A stretch of DNA of 64,000 nt. It comes from Burkholderiales bacterium (GTDB lineage Bacteria > Pseudomonadota > Gammaproteobacteria > Burkholderiales > SG8-41). Positions 44,615-53,500 of the stretch are shown piece after piece; position 1 is the stretch's first letter; the number at the start of each line of letters is the position of its first letter. Under the pieces are notes generated by a model that saw only the letters and a program-made list of their open reading frames with translations, was not told where the DNA came from and did no database searches. A program made the translations under genes and the position numbers. The stretch is taken from positions 1 through 64,000 of the forward strand of contig JAHCAI010000003.1 of the NCBI GenBank assembly GCA_019634975.1, in the 5' to 3' direction.

Positions 44615-45394
44615 ATGGACCTCGGAATCAGGGGCAGGACCGCGCTGGTGTGTGCAGCAAGCAAGGGACTGGGCCGCGCCTGCGCGATGTCGCTGGCGCG
44701 TGAGGGCGTCGATGTCACGATACTCGCGCGCGGGCGCGAGGCCCTGGAAAAAACCGCGGAGGAGATCCGCAAGGCCTCCGGCGTGAAGGTCACCGCGCTG
44801 GTCGCCGACATCACCACCCCCGAGGGCCGCGCCGCGGCGCTCGCCGCCTGCCCGCAGCCCGACATCCTGGTCAACAACGCCGGCGGCCCGCCGCCCGGCG
44901 ACTTCCGCGAGTGGACGCGCGAAGACTGGATCAAGGCGGTGGATGCCAACATGCTGACGCCGATCGAGCTGATCAAGGCCACAGTCGACGGCATGATCGC
45001 GCGCAAGTTCGGCCGCATCGTCAACATCACCTCGAACTCGGTGAAGGCGCCGATCGAGGAACTCGGCCTGTCGAATGCCGCGCGCTCGGGTCTCACCGGT
45101 TTTGTCGCGGGACTCGCGCGCAAGACCGTGCGCCACAACGTCACCATCAACAATATCCTGCCCGGCCAGTTCATGACCGACCGCCTGAAGACGCGGCTGA
45201 CGGTCAACGCGAAGGAGGCGGGGATCACGCTGGAGCAGTACCTGGCCAAGCGCAGCCAGGTGATACCTGCCGGGCGCTTCGGCGATCCCAACGAGTTCGG
45301 CGAGCTCTGCGCCTATGTCTGCAGCATGCAGGCGGCCTTCATCACCGGGCAGAACTTCCTGATCGACGGCGGCACCTACCCCGGTACCTACTGA
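44615..45394 (+). CDS. SDR family oxidoreductase with atypical active site
   Basis: 259 residues. The nucleotide-binding loop ALVCAASKGLGRAC and the NNAGGPPPG motif are clear, and the C-terminus GQNFLIDGGTYPG is typical. The catalytic Tyr-x-x-x-Lys is replaced: after the Ser in ITSNSVKAP the sequence reads LGLSNAARSGLTGF, with Ser where Tyr should be and Arg in place of Lys. It may be an SDR that works without the standard triad or that has lost activity. Divergent from the Bug gene, so both may serve one catabolic pathway. Confidence 0.85.
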   Translation: MDLGIRGRTALVCAASKGLGRACAMSLAREGVDVTILARGREALEKTAEEIRKASGVKVTALVADITTPEGRAAALAACPQPDILVNNAGGPPPGDFREWTREDWIKAVDANMLTPIELIKATVDGMIARKFGRIVNITSNSVKAPIEELGLSNAARSGLTGFVAGLARKTVRHNVTINNILPGQFMTDRLKTRLTVNAKEAGITLEQYLAKRSQVIPAGRFGDPNEFGELCAYVCSMQAAFITGQNFLIDGGTYPGTY

Positions 45395-45403
45395 CAGTGG
45401 TGC

Positions 45404-45736
45404 TCAGGCCGGGCGCGGCGCGAACATGATGATCGCCATGCCGGCGATGGCCACTGCACCGCCGGCGAGATCCCAGGCGGTCGGCCGGATGCCGTCCACC
45501 GCCCACAGCCACAACAGCGCGGTCGCCACATAAACCCCGCCGTACGCGGCATAAACCCGGCCCGCCGCCGCCGGGTGCAGCGTCAGCAGCCACACGAAGA
45601 TCGACAGCGCAGCCGCCGCCGGCAGCAGAACCCAGGCCGGCGCGCCCTTGTGCAGCCACAGGTACGGCAGGTAACAGCCGACGATCTCGGCCACTGCGGT
45701 GGCGATGAAAAGACCCAGAGTCTTCAGTTCGAACAT
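45404..45736 (-). CDS. ynfA: YnfA-family small membrane protein
   Basis: A 110-residue inner-membrane protein with four predicted membrane helices, matching YnfA in length and in the residues [22 protein letters not shown] and [17 protein letters not shown]. YnfA resembles small multidrug transporters. ATG 45736 fits a CAGAGG site; an ATG 15 bases upstream is less likely. Convergent with the SDR gene. Confidence 0.9.
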   Translation of the reverse strand: MFELKTLGLFIATAVAEIVGCYLPYLWLHKGAPAWVLLPAAAALSIFVWLLTLHPAAAGRVYAAYGGVYVATALLWLWAVDGIRPTAWDLAGGAVAIAGMAIIMFAPRPA

Positions 45737-45931
45737 GGTTTGCCTCTGCACGCGGGGCCGAGCTCAATGACGGCATTGTAGCGGTGACTGCGCTGCGCCA
45801 TGTCCATGCTGGGGCAGCGGGCAACATTTGCCCCGCGCACGCCGCTGGTACAGAATGCCGGACGGTTTCCGTTCGCGGCACAACCGGAGCGCCCGGCCGG
45901 ATGCCGGCCGTCAAGGCAGGAGGAAGGCGTC

Positions 45932-47131
45932 ATCAAACGCTACAGCTGGATCGATGCGGTCGCGGCCGCGACCGAGGAAGGGCAAGTACTGACGCCGCAG
46001 CTGCGTCAGTTGCTGACGGCAATAGACGAGCTTCTGTTTGACGCCTGGGAGCTCGGCGCCAACATCGTCCTGGTTTGGACGCGGCTCGGTGACGAGTACC
46101 GGTTTCTCGCGGTCCGCCATTACGCCATCCTCGAGCCTTTCGACATGGAACCTTCGACCGCGGACGTGGCGGACACCGTGGCTTTCATCGACGGCATATT
46201 TGCCGGGCAGCGCCATGTGACGGCGGCGGAGTTCGAACGCATCCGCGGTGTGCTCGGCAGGACCGCCCGTGTCATCCGCAAGGTGTTTCCGCCGTCGGAT
46301 CAGCCCGGCGACGCGCTGGTGACGCGGCTTATCGCGCGTTACAGCGTGTCGCTGGTGCCGCGGCGCGCGGTGGTGTTGCTCGACGCGGTCGGCTTTTCGC
46401 TGCGCACGCCGCTGGAGCAGGTGGCGATGCTCAACAGCATCAGCTACTCGGTGAATTCCGCCTATCGCCAGCTGTTGTCCAAGGATGTCGACATCAATTT
46501 CGCGCGTACCACCACCGGCGACGGCTTCTACATCTGGAACCGCGCCCAGACCATCGAAGGCAACCTTGCACTCTACAAGCTGGCGATGCTGATCCTTGCC
46601 GACAATGCAGTCGCCCGGCACAAGGCGCGGCGTTTCCCGGTCCCTGAGCTGCGCGCCGCCTTCCATGTCGGCAAGCACTACGAGTTCTACCAGGTTGAAG
46701 GCCTCAATCCCACGACCTTCGGCTACATCGTCGGCCAGGTCACCATCGACCTCGCGCGCATGGTCGAGCAGGCATTGCCCGGGCAGATCCTGCTCGGCGA
46801 CTTCGAGATCGAGATGGCCGGTGATGGCGATGCTGGTGCGCGCCCCTTCAATACCCTCAATTTCGTCGAACGCGCCGCGGCCAGTCTCAACCAGCTGCGT
46901 GGACTGGTGGTGGCTGGCGACGAGATTGGCAACATTCGCTGCTATCTGACCGGCGAGGCGATCCCGGGCGGCGGATTCATGGTCAATCGCTACGACTTGC
47001 GTGACAAGCACGGCATGGCGCATACCGTCTACAACGCGAAGATCAACATCCACCGCCGGCGGGCCGGGCCGATTTTCCTCGGCATCCAGCACCGCGACCT
47101 GCATCCGCAGTGGCCGTCCTTGCTGCACTGA
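45932..47131 (+). CDS. Protein with degenerate class III nucleotide cyclase domain
   Basis: About 400 residues. The first 150 residues have no recognised domain; then comes a cyclase-like region: VVLLDAVGFS (first metal Asp), TTTGDGFYIW (second metal Asp), and GYIVGQVTIDLARMVEQALPG. The transition-state Arg is present but the usual Asn is replaced by Ile, and no clear purine-selecting residues are seen. It may be a sensor or an inactive cyclase. The start is unclear: the first ATG in frame is at 45800, but the strong AGGAGGAA site at 45918-45925 is followed by ATC, so the coordinate given is a guess. Confidence 0.55.
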   Translation: MKRYSWIDAVAAATEEGQVLTPQLRQLLTAIDELLFDAWELGANIVLVWTRLGDEYRFLAVRHYAILEPFDMEPSTADVADTVAFIDGIFAGQRHVTAAEFERIRGVLGRTARVIRKVFPPSDQPGDALVTRLIARYSVSLVPRRAVVLLDAVGFSLRTPLEQVAMLNSISYSVNSAYRQLLSKDVDINFARTTTGDGFYIWNRAQTIEGNLALYKLAMLILADNAVARHKARRFPVPELRAAFHVGKHYEFYQVEGLNPTTFGYIVGQVTIDLARMVEQALPGQILLGDFEIEMAGDGDAGARPFNTLNFVERAAASLNQLRGLVVAGDEIGNIRCYLTGEAIPGGGFMVNRYDLRDKHGMAHTVYNAKINIHRRRAGPIFLGIQHRDLHPQWPSLLH

Positions 47132-47193
47132 CGCTGCATGCCGTCCGCCGGTGAGGCTTATGTATCTGATTTAATGGAGAAAAATATCGCTGC

Positions 47194-47199
47194 TATAAT
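47194..47199 (+). promoter_or_regulatory. Candidate -10 element for prfC
   Basis: TATAAT at 54-59 bases before the prfC ATG, in an AT-rich stretch. No good -35 element is seen 17 bases upstream. Confidence 0.5.
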
Positions 47200-47252
47200 G
47201 CGCCCCGCAAAACGTCCGGCGCATCCTGCGCGGACCCCCAGGCAGGCCATTC

Positions 47253-48866
47253 ATGAGCATCGACAAAGAAGTCTCCCGCCGTCGCACCTTCGCCATCATT
47301 TCCCACCCGGACGCGGGCAAAACCACGCTGACCGAAAAACTGCTGCTGTTCGCCGGCGCGATCCACATTGCCGGCAGCGTCAAGTCGCGCAAGGCTTCGC
47401 GTTACGCGACCTCGGACTGGATGGAGATCGAGAAGCAACGCGGCATCTCGGTGGCGAGTTCGGTGATGCAGATGGAATACGGCGACTGCGTGATCAACCT
47501 GCTCGACACGCCGGGCCACCGCGATTTCTCGGAAGACACCTACCGCGTACTGACCGCAGTCGACGCCGCACTGATGGTCATCGACGCCGCCAACGGCATA
47601 GAGCCGCAGACGCTGCGGCTGCTGCAGGTCTGCCGTGCCCAGAACACGCCGGTGATCACCTTCATCAACAAGATGGATCGCGAAGTGCGCGAGCCTACCG
47701 ACCTTGTCGACGAGATCGAGCGCACGCTGGGCATGCCGGTGGTGCCCTGCACCTGGCCGGTGGGCATGGGCAAGCAGTTCAAGGGCGTGTTCGATCTGCG
47801 CGCCGACCGCATGCGCGTGTTCACCGCGGGCGAGGACCGCGTCGGCGACGATGACGAGATCATCGAGGGCATCGACAATCCGGAGATTGCTGCGCGTTTC
47901 GGCGACACCTTCGCCCACGCCCTCGCCGAAATGGAGCTGGTTCAGGGTGTGTCGCCCGAATACAGCCGCGGGGAATTCCTTGCCGGCAAACAGACGCCGC
48001 TGTTCTTCGGTTCGGCGATCAACAATTTCGGCGTGCGCGAGGTGCTCGACGCCGTCGTTGATTTCGCCTCTCCGCCGCGGCCGCACCAGGCGCTGCAGCG
48101 CGAAGTGAAGCCGGAAGAGCCGAAATTCACCGGCGTCGTGTTCAAGATCCAGGCCAACATGGATCCCGGACACCGCGACCGTGTCGCCTTCATCCGCATC
48201 TGCTCCGGCCGTTTCGAGCGCACGATGCGCCTGAAAAACTGCCGCACCGACAAGTTCTTCCGGCCGAGTTCGGTAGTGTCCTTCCTGTCGCAGCGCCGCG
48301 AACAGGTCGAGGATGCCTACGCCGGTGACATCATCGGCATCCCCAACCACGGTGTGCTGCAGCTGGGCGACACGCTGACCGAAGGCGAGGACCTGCAGTT
48401 CACCGGCCTGCCGTTTTTCGCGCCGGAACTGTTCCAGACCGTCGAGGTCGCCGACCCGCTGCGCAGCAAGCAGCTGAAAACGGGACTCGCGCAACTGGGA
48501 GAAGAGGGCGCGATCCAGGTGTTCAAGCCGGTGGCCGGCAGCCTGCTGCTGCTCGGTGCAGTCGGCCAGCTGCAGTTCGAAGTGGTCGCGCACCGCCTGA
48601 AGCACGAATACGGCTGTGAAGCGCGCTTGTCGCCGGCTCGCTACGTGGCCGCGCGCTGGGTGACCTGTGTTGATGACCGCGAACTTCAGCGTTTCATCGA
48701 CGCCAATGCCCACCGCGTCGCCCATGACGCCGTCGGCGCGCCGGCCTTCCTCGCCGGCAATTCAATCGAGATCGATGTCGCGCAGGAGCAGTGGCCGAAG
48801 ATCAGGTTCCATGCATTGCGCGAGCATGCGGGACTGATTTTCCATTCCAACGCCGCGGCAGGCTGA
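47253..48866 (+). CDS. prfC: Peptide chain release factor 3
   Basis: A 537-residue translational GTPase, correct length for RF3. G1 is ISHPDAGKTT, G2/switch I follows, G3 is LLDTPGHRDFSEDTYR, and G4 FINKMDREVREPTD. RF3 releases RF1/RF2 from the ribosome after termination. MSIDKEVSRRRTFAIIS is the usual N-terminus. Confidence 0.95.
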   Translation: MSIDKEVSRRRTFAIISHPDAGKTTLTEKLLLFAGAIHIAGSVKSRKASRYATSDWMEIEKQRGISVASSVMQMEYGDCVINLLDTPGHRDFSEDTYRVLTAVDAALMVIDAANGIEPQTLRLLQVCRAQNTPVITFINKMDREVREPTDLVDEIERTLGMPVVPCTWPVGMGKQFKGVFDLRADRMRVFTAGEDRVGDDDEIIEGIDNPEIAARFGDTFAHALAEMELVQGVSPEYSRGEFLAGKQTPLFFGSAINNFGVREVLDAVVDFASPPRPHQALQREVKPEEPKFTGVVFKIQANMDPGHRDRVAFIRICSGRFERTMRLKNCRTDKFFRPSSVVSFLSQRREQVEDAYAGDIIGIPNHGVLQLGDTLTEGEDLQFTGLPFFAPELFQTVEVADPLRSKQLKTGLAQLGEEGAIQVFKPVAGSLLLLGAVGQLQFEVVAHRLKHEYGCEARLSPARYVAARWVTCVDDRELQRFIDANAHRVAHDAVGAPAFLAGNSIEIDVAQEQWPKIRFHALREHAGLIFHSNAAAG

Positions 48867-48940
48867 TCCTGCAGCCAGTGGCCCGGAGGACGGCCGCAGG
48901 CCGGAGTCCGGGGCCGTTCCGAACCATTGCATGGACCTGT

Positions 48941-48971
48941 CCCGGAATTCGCTGCGCTACTTCCGGGCTAC
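48941..48971. repeat. 31-bp hairpin dispersed repeat, copy 1
   Basis: CCCGGAATTCGCTGCGCTAC and on to TTCCGGGCTAC. A hairpin with CCCGGAA and TTCCGGG arms; 26 of 31 bases match 60052-60082. Confidence 0.6.
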
Positions 48972-48994
48972 GAAGCCGCGGGGTTTCGCGGCCG

Positions 48995-49282
48995 TCAGAA
49001 CAGCCGGCACAGCAGCGGAATGCCGGCGAAATGGAAACCCGCGACCCAGGTGGCGATGCCTGCCACCAGCGCGGCTGCGCTGCATCCGCTGCGTGCCGGC
49101 ACCGATGCCCTGCGATGCAGGAACCACGGCAGCGCGATCAACGCCAGGCACACCGCCAGGCCCAGGGCGAGCCAGGCTTCGAGATCCCGGCCGCAGGGCA
49201 GGCGCTTGATCAGGAAGGCCGCGCCGAACATCGCGGCGCATAGCACACCGGCCGTTGCCGCGAGGCGCGTGCCGCCGTTCAC
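48995..49282 (-). CDS. Small membrane protein of unknown function
   Basis: A 95-residue hydrophobic protein with three predicted membrane helices (AATAGVLCAAMFGAAFLI, ALGLAVCLALIALPWFL, ALVAGIATWVAGFHFAG). It starts at a GTG that overlaps the stop of the GNAT gene by four bases (GTGA), so it is probably co-translated. No family recognised; it is probably a real gene because of the overlap and the hydrophobic pattern. Confidence 0.65.
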   Translation of the reverse strand: MNGGTRLAATAGVLCAAMFGAAFLIKRLPCGRDLEAWLALGLAVCLALIALPWFLHRRASVPARSGCSAAALVAGIATWVAGFHFAGIPLLCRLF

Positions 49283-49740
49283 CCGGCGCGTTCCATCACG
49301 AAACGTTCCAGCGCGACGCCGTCGCGCATGACCCGCTCCGTACGCAGCACCGAAAAACCCGCCTGCTCGAAGAAGGGTTTCGCGCTGCGGCTGGCTTCGG
49401 TGCGGAGTGCGGTGATGCCGCGCGCACCGGCGTCGGCGACCAGCAGTTCCAGCAGCGCGGTGGCCACGCCCATGCGCTTGTAATCGGGGTGCACGTAAAG
49501 CAGGTCGATGTGGCCCGGCGCGTCGCTGGTGATGAAGCCGCCGAGTTTGCCGTTGATCTCGAAGATCCAGCCGCGGCTGCCTTCCATCCTGCGTTCCCAG
49601 GCGCTGCGGTCGCACTCCCGCGGTGCCCAGGCCTCGAGTTCCTCGGGCGTGTAGTCGCCGGCAGCGAGTTCGTGCACCGCGCGGCGGAAAGTGTCAATCG
49701 TGGCGTCGAGATCCTGCGGGCGCCATTTGCGCATCGGCAT
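49279..49740 (-). CDS. GNAT-family N-acetyltransferase
   Basis: A 153-residue acetyltransferase. HIDLLYVHPDYKRMGVATALL contains the acetyl-CoA-binding pattern near residue 80 (R-x-x-G-x-A), and FFEQAGFSVLRTE is the C-terminal motif of the family. The substrate is not evident. First gene of a pair with the small membrane protein. Confidence 0.88.
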   Translation of the reverse strand: MPMRKWRPQDLDATIDTFRRAVHELAAGDYTPEELEAWAPRECDRSAWERRMEGSRGWIFEINGKLGGFITSDAPGHIDLLYVHPDYKRMGVATALLELLVADAGARGITALRTEASRSAKPFFEQAGFSVLRTERVMRDGVALERFVMERAG

Positions 49741-49751
49741 GAAAGACCTTT

Positions 49752-50546
49752 CTACTGTTTTGCGACTTCGGCGGCCCAGCGCGCGATCTCCGCGGCCGAG
49801 TCGCGCGGCGCATTGCGGTGATCCGAAGACGGCTCGTGGAGCTGCTTCAGCGGCGTGGCCAGCGCGCCGAACATCTCCTGCTTCGCGCGCAGCAGCGCCG
49901 GGTAGTCCGAGGTCGGCGCGACATGCAGCACCGGCAGGGTTTTCGGCAGCGCGCGCGACGATTTCGTCTGATTCATCGCGCCGTCGGGATCGAACCAGGA
50001 CAGGTAGGCCGCGGCCGTGGTGCGCACGGTCCAGAATCCCTTGTCGCCTTCGAATTCCTCGAATTCGCCCGGTTCATTGCCCTTGCCGTCAGCCACCAGC
50101 CTGCGCGCCTTCGATACCGAGGGGCTCACCTTCTGGCGGTAGAAATTCGTCGCGACATTGCCGCCGGGCGCGATCAGCACCAGCCCGTCGAGCGGGTGTT
50201 TCGACGCGTAATGCAGCCCGAATACCGCACCCTGGCTGTGGCCGGCGAGGAAGACCTTCGTTGCACCGCGCTGACGCAGGCTGCGCACGGCCTCGGCCAC
50301 CTGTGCTTCCGCGGCGGCGACGTCGCTGTCGTACCTGCGCTTGCCCGACCAGGGCATCTCGGGACTGATCACCAGCATGCCCTGCTGCTGCAGGCTGGCT
50401 TCGAGCGGCGCGGTCAGGCCCTCGGGGCGGCCGCCCTTGCCGTGGAGCAGCACAAAACCGATGGCGGCCTGCGCCGCGGCATGGCCGGCGAACAGCGCCA
50501 GGCATAGAAGCAGAAGGACGGACAGGGAGCGGTTTCGGCGATTCAT
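49752..50546 (-). CDS. Exported alpha/beta hydrolase (dienelactone-hydrolase-like)
   Basis: A 264-residue hydrolase with a signal peptide (VLLLLCLALFAGHAAAQA). LLHGKGGRPEG forms the oxyanion region, GHSQGAVFGLHYA the nucleophile elbow, and the His of SSDHRNAPRD completes the triad. It lies just downstream of mfd (43 bases) and 11 bases before the GNAT gene, all on the minus strand. Substrate unknown. Confidence 0.8.
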   Translation of the reverse strand: MNRRNRSLSVLLLLCLALFAGHAAAQAAIGFVLLHGKGGRPEGLTAPLEASLQQQGMLVISPEMPWSGKRRYDSDVAAAEAQVAEAVRSLRQRGATKVFLAGHSQGAVFGLHYASKHPLDGLVLIAPGGNVATNFYRQKVSPSVSKARRLVADGKGNEPGEFEEFEGDKGFWTVRTTAAAYLSWFDPDGAMNQTKSSRALPKTLPVLHVAPTSDYPALLRAKQEMFGALATPLKQLHEPSSDHRNAPRDSAAEIARWAAEVAKQ

Positions 50547-50589
50547 CGGCGTGGTCTCCGTGGCGGAAGGCAGCGCCATTGTCGGCGCA

Positions 50590-53500
50590 TCAGCCCAGTT
50601 CGGCAAACAGGCGGCGGATTTCGGTGAGCCGCGACTTCAGGTCCGGCGTCGCGGTCTCGATGCACAGCCGGTCCTGGCCGGCGAGTTTGTAGTGTTTTTT
50701 CTTCTGGATCAGCGAGATGATCTTGATCGGCTCGATCGGCGGATTGGGCACGAACTGCAGGTTGATCGCCGCGTCGCCGGCATCGATGCGGGCGATGCCC
50801 AGCGGCTTGCCGAGCAGGCGCAGGCGGTGGCAGTCGAGCAGCGTGCGCGTGGCATCCGGCAGTTCGCCGAACCGGTCGATCAGCTCCTCCTGCAGCAGCT
50901 GCAGCTGGTCCTCGCTGTCGCAGTTGGCGAGCCGCTTGTAGAGCACCAGCCGCTCGTGCACGTCGTGGCAGTAGTCGGCGGGCAGCAGCGCCGGCGCGTG
51001 CAGGTTGATTTCGGTGGTGACGCCCAGCGGCGCTTCGAGGTCGGGCTCCCTGCCGGCCTTCAGCGACTTCACCGCGGCATCGAGCATCGTGCAGTAGAGG
51101 TTGAAGCCGACTTCCTGCATCTCGCCCGACTGCGAGTCGCCGAGCACCTCGCCGGCGCCGCGGATCTCGAGGTCGTGCATCGCCAGGAAAAATCCGGAGC
51201 CCAGCTCCTCCATCGCCTGGATCGCCTCCAGCCGTTTTTTTGCCGCCGGGGTGATGTTGCCCTCGTCGGGCAGCAGCAGGTAGGCGTAGGCCTGGTGGTG
51301 CGAGCGGCCGACGCGGCCGCGCAGCTGGTGCAGTTGCGCCAGCCCGAAACGGTCGGCGCGGTTGATGATGATGGTGTTGGCAGTCGGGATGTCGATGCCG
51401 GTTTCGATGATGGTGGTGCACAGCAGCACGTTGAAGCGGCCCTGGTAGAAATCGCGCATCGCCAGTTCGAGGTCGCGTTCACGCATCTGGCCGTGGGCGA
51501 TGCGCACCCGCGCCTCGGGCAGCAACCGCGTCAGTTCCTCCTCGACATTGCGGATGGTGTCGATGTCGTTGTGCAGGAAATAGACCTGGCCGCCGCGCTT
51601 GAGCTCGCGCAGCACGGCTTCGCGAATGAGGGATTTCGCGTAACGCGCAACGAAGGTCTTGATCGCCAGCCGCCGCTGCGGCGCGGTGGCGATCACCGAA
51701 AAGTCGCGCAGGCCCTCCAGCGACATCGCCAACGTGCGCGGGATCGGCGTCGCGGTCAGCGTCAGCACGTCGACCTCCGCGCGCAGCGCCTTCAGCTGTT
51801 CCTTCTGCCGCACCCCGAAGCGGTGCTCCTCGTCGATGATCACCAGCCCGAGGTTCCTGAACTTCACGTCCTTGCTGACCAGCTTGTGGGTGCCCACCGC
51901 GATGTCGATGCGGCCCTCGGCGAGCCCCTTCAGCGCATCGGCCGTTTCCTTCGCACTGCGGAAACGCGAGAGTTCCGCGACCTTCACCGGCCAGTCGGCA
52001 AAACGGTCGCTGAAGGTGTTGAAATGCTGCTCGGCGAGCAGGGTGGTCGGCACCAGCACGGCGACCTGTTTGCCGTCGGCGACCGCGACGAAGGCGGCGC
52101 GCAGCGCGACCTCGGTCTTGCCGAAACCGACGTCGCCGCAGACCAGCCGGTCCATCGGCTTGCTGCTTTTGAGGTCCTCGATCGTGGCATTGATCGCCGC
52201 CGCCTGGTCCGCGGTTTCCTCGAAGGGAAAGCCCTCGGCGAAGGCCTCGTAGTCGTGGGGTTTCAGCTTGAAGGCGTAACCCTCGCGCGCCGCGCGCTGC
52301 GCATAGAGCGCGAGCAGTTCGGCCGCGGTGTCGCGCACCTGTTTCGCCGCCTTGCGCTTGGCCTTGTCCCACTGGCCGCTGCCCAGCTGGTGCAGCGGCG
52401 CCTGGTCGGCTGCCGCGCCGCTGTAGCGGCTGATCAGGTGCAGGCTGGACACCGGCACATAGAGCTTCGCTTCGCTGGCGTATTCCAGCGTCAGGAATTC
52501 GGTCGGCCCTTCGCCGAGGTCCATGGTCTGCAGCCCGAGGTAGCGGCCGATGCCGTGCTGCTCGTGCACCACCGGGTCGCCGATCTTGACCTCCGAGAGG
52601 TCGCGCAGCATGCCCTCGGGGGAGCTGCGTTTGGCATCGCGCACCGCGCGCTGGCGTACCTGCGCGGCATAGAGCTCGTTCTCGGTAATGATCGCGACGT
52701 TTGCGGCGACGTCAATGTACCCCGCCTGCAGCGGCGCGACGCCGAGCATGAAGCGCGCATCGGCCGCGTTGAAAGCGGCCCAGTCCGCGGCCTGCGCCGG
52801 CTTCAGCCCGTACTCGCGGAAATACTCGAGCATGGTTTCGCGCCGGCCCAGCGTCTCGGCCAGCGCGAGCACGCGGCCGGGGAAACTTTCGGTAAACGCG
52901 CGCAGCCGGTGCAGCGGATCGTCGGCGCGGCGCTCGACGTTCAGTGGCGGCAGTGGTGCTGTCGCTACCTGCTGCTTTTCTCCCTCTCCCCGCATGTCGC
53001 GGGGAGAGGGCAGGGGTGAGGGGAGGCCATCTTCCCCTACCCTCACCCCAACCCTCTGCGTTGCTTCAAGTGTTCCCTTGTCCCGCCCCAAGGCGGGAGA
53101 GGGGATAGAATGTGGTTTTTGTAAGTTATTGTTTTTATTGATATTTTTATCATTTTCCGAGGGGGCGTCCGCCACCGCCGCCGTCACCACCGCCAGATCA
53201 ACCCGCGCAAAACCTTTGATCGCTCCGAAAAACGCATCCTCGGTCAGGAACAGTTCCTGCGGCGGCAGCACCGGATTGGCGAGGTCGCCGCGCACCATTG
53301 CATGGCGCCCGCGCGTGTCGGCCCAGAATTCGTCGATGGCCTCGTTGATGCCCGGCCGCAGGCAGAGCGTCGTGTCCTGCGGCAGGTAGTCGGTCAGCAG
53401 CGCGGTCTTGTCGAAAAACAGCGGCAGGAAATATTCAATTCCGGCGGTGGGAATGCCTTTCGACACATCCTTGTAGACCTGGCTGCGCGACGGGTCACCC

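Noticed and set aside
45800..45931. N-terminal 44 codons of the cyclase-like frame
   Set aside because: Residues are Pro/Arg-rich with no domain, and a strong ribosome site lies after them; kept only as an alternative start.
47193..48725. 510-codon frame opposite prfC
   Set aside because: Shadow of RF3, which has all GTPase motifs; no ribosome site and no known domain.
50341..53019. Very long open frame (892 codons) opposite mfd on the plus strand
   Set aside because: High-GC shadow of mfd: Mfd has all helicase motifs, and the opposite frame shows no domain and a composition of reverse-complement codons.
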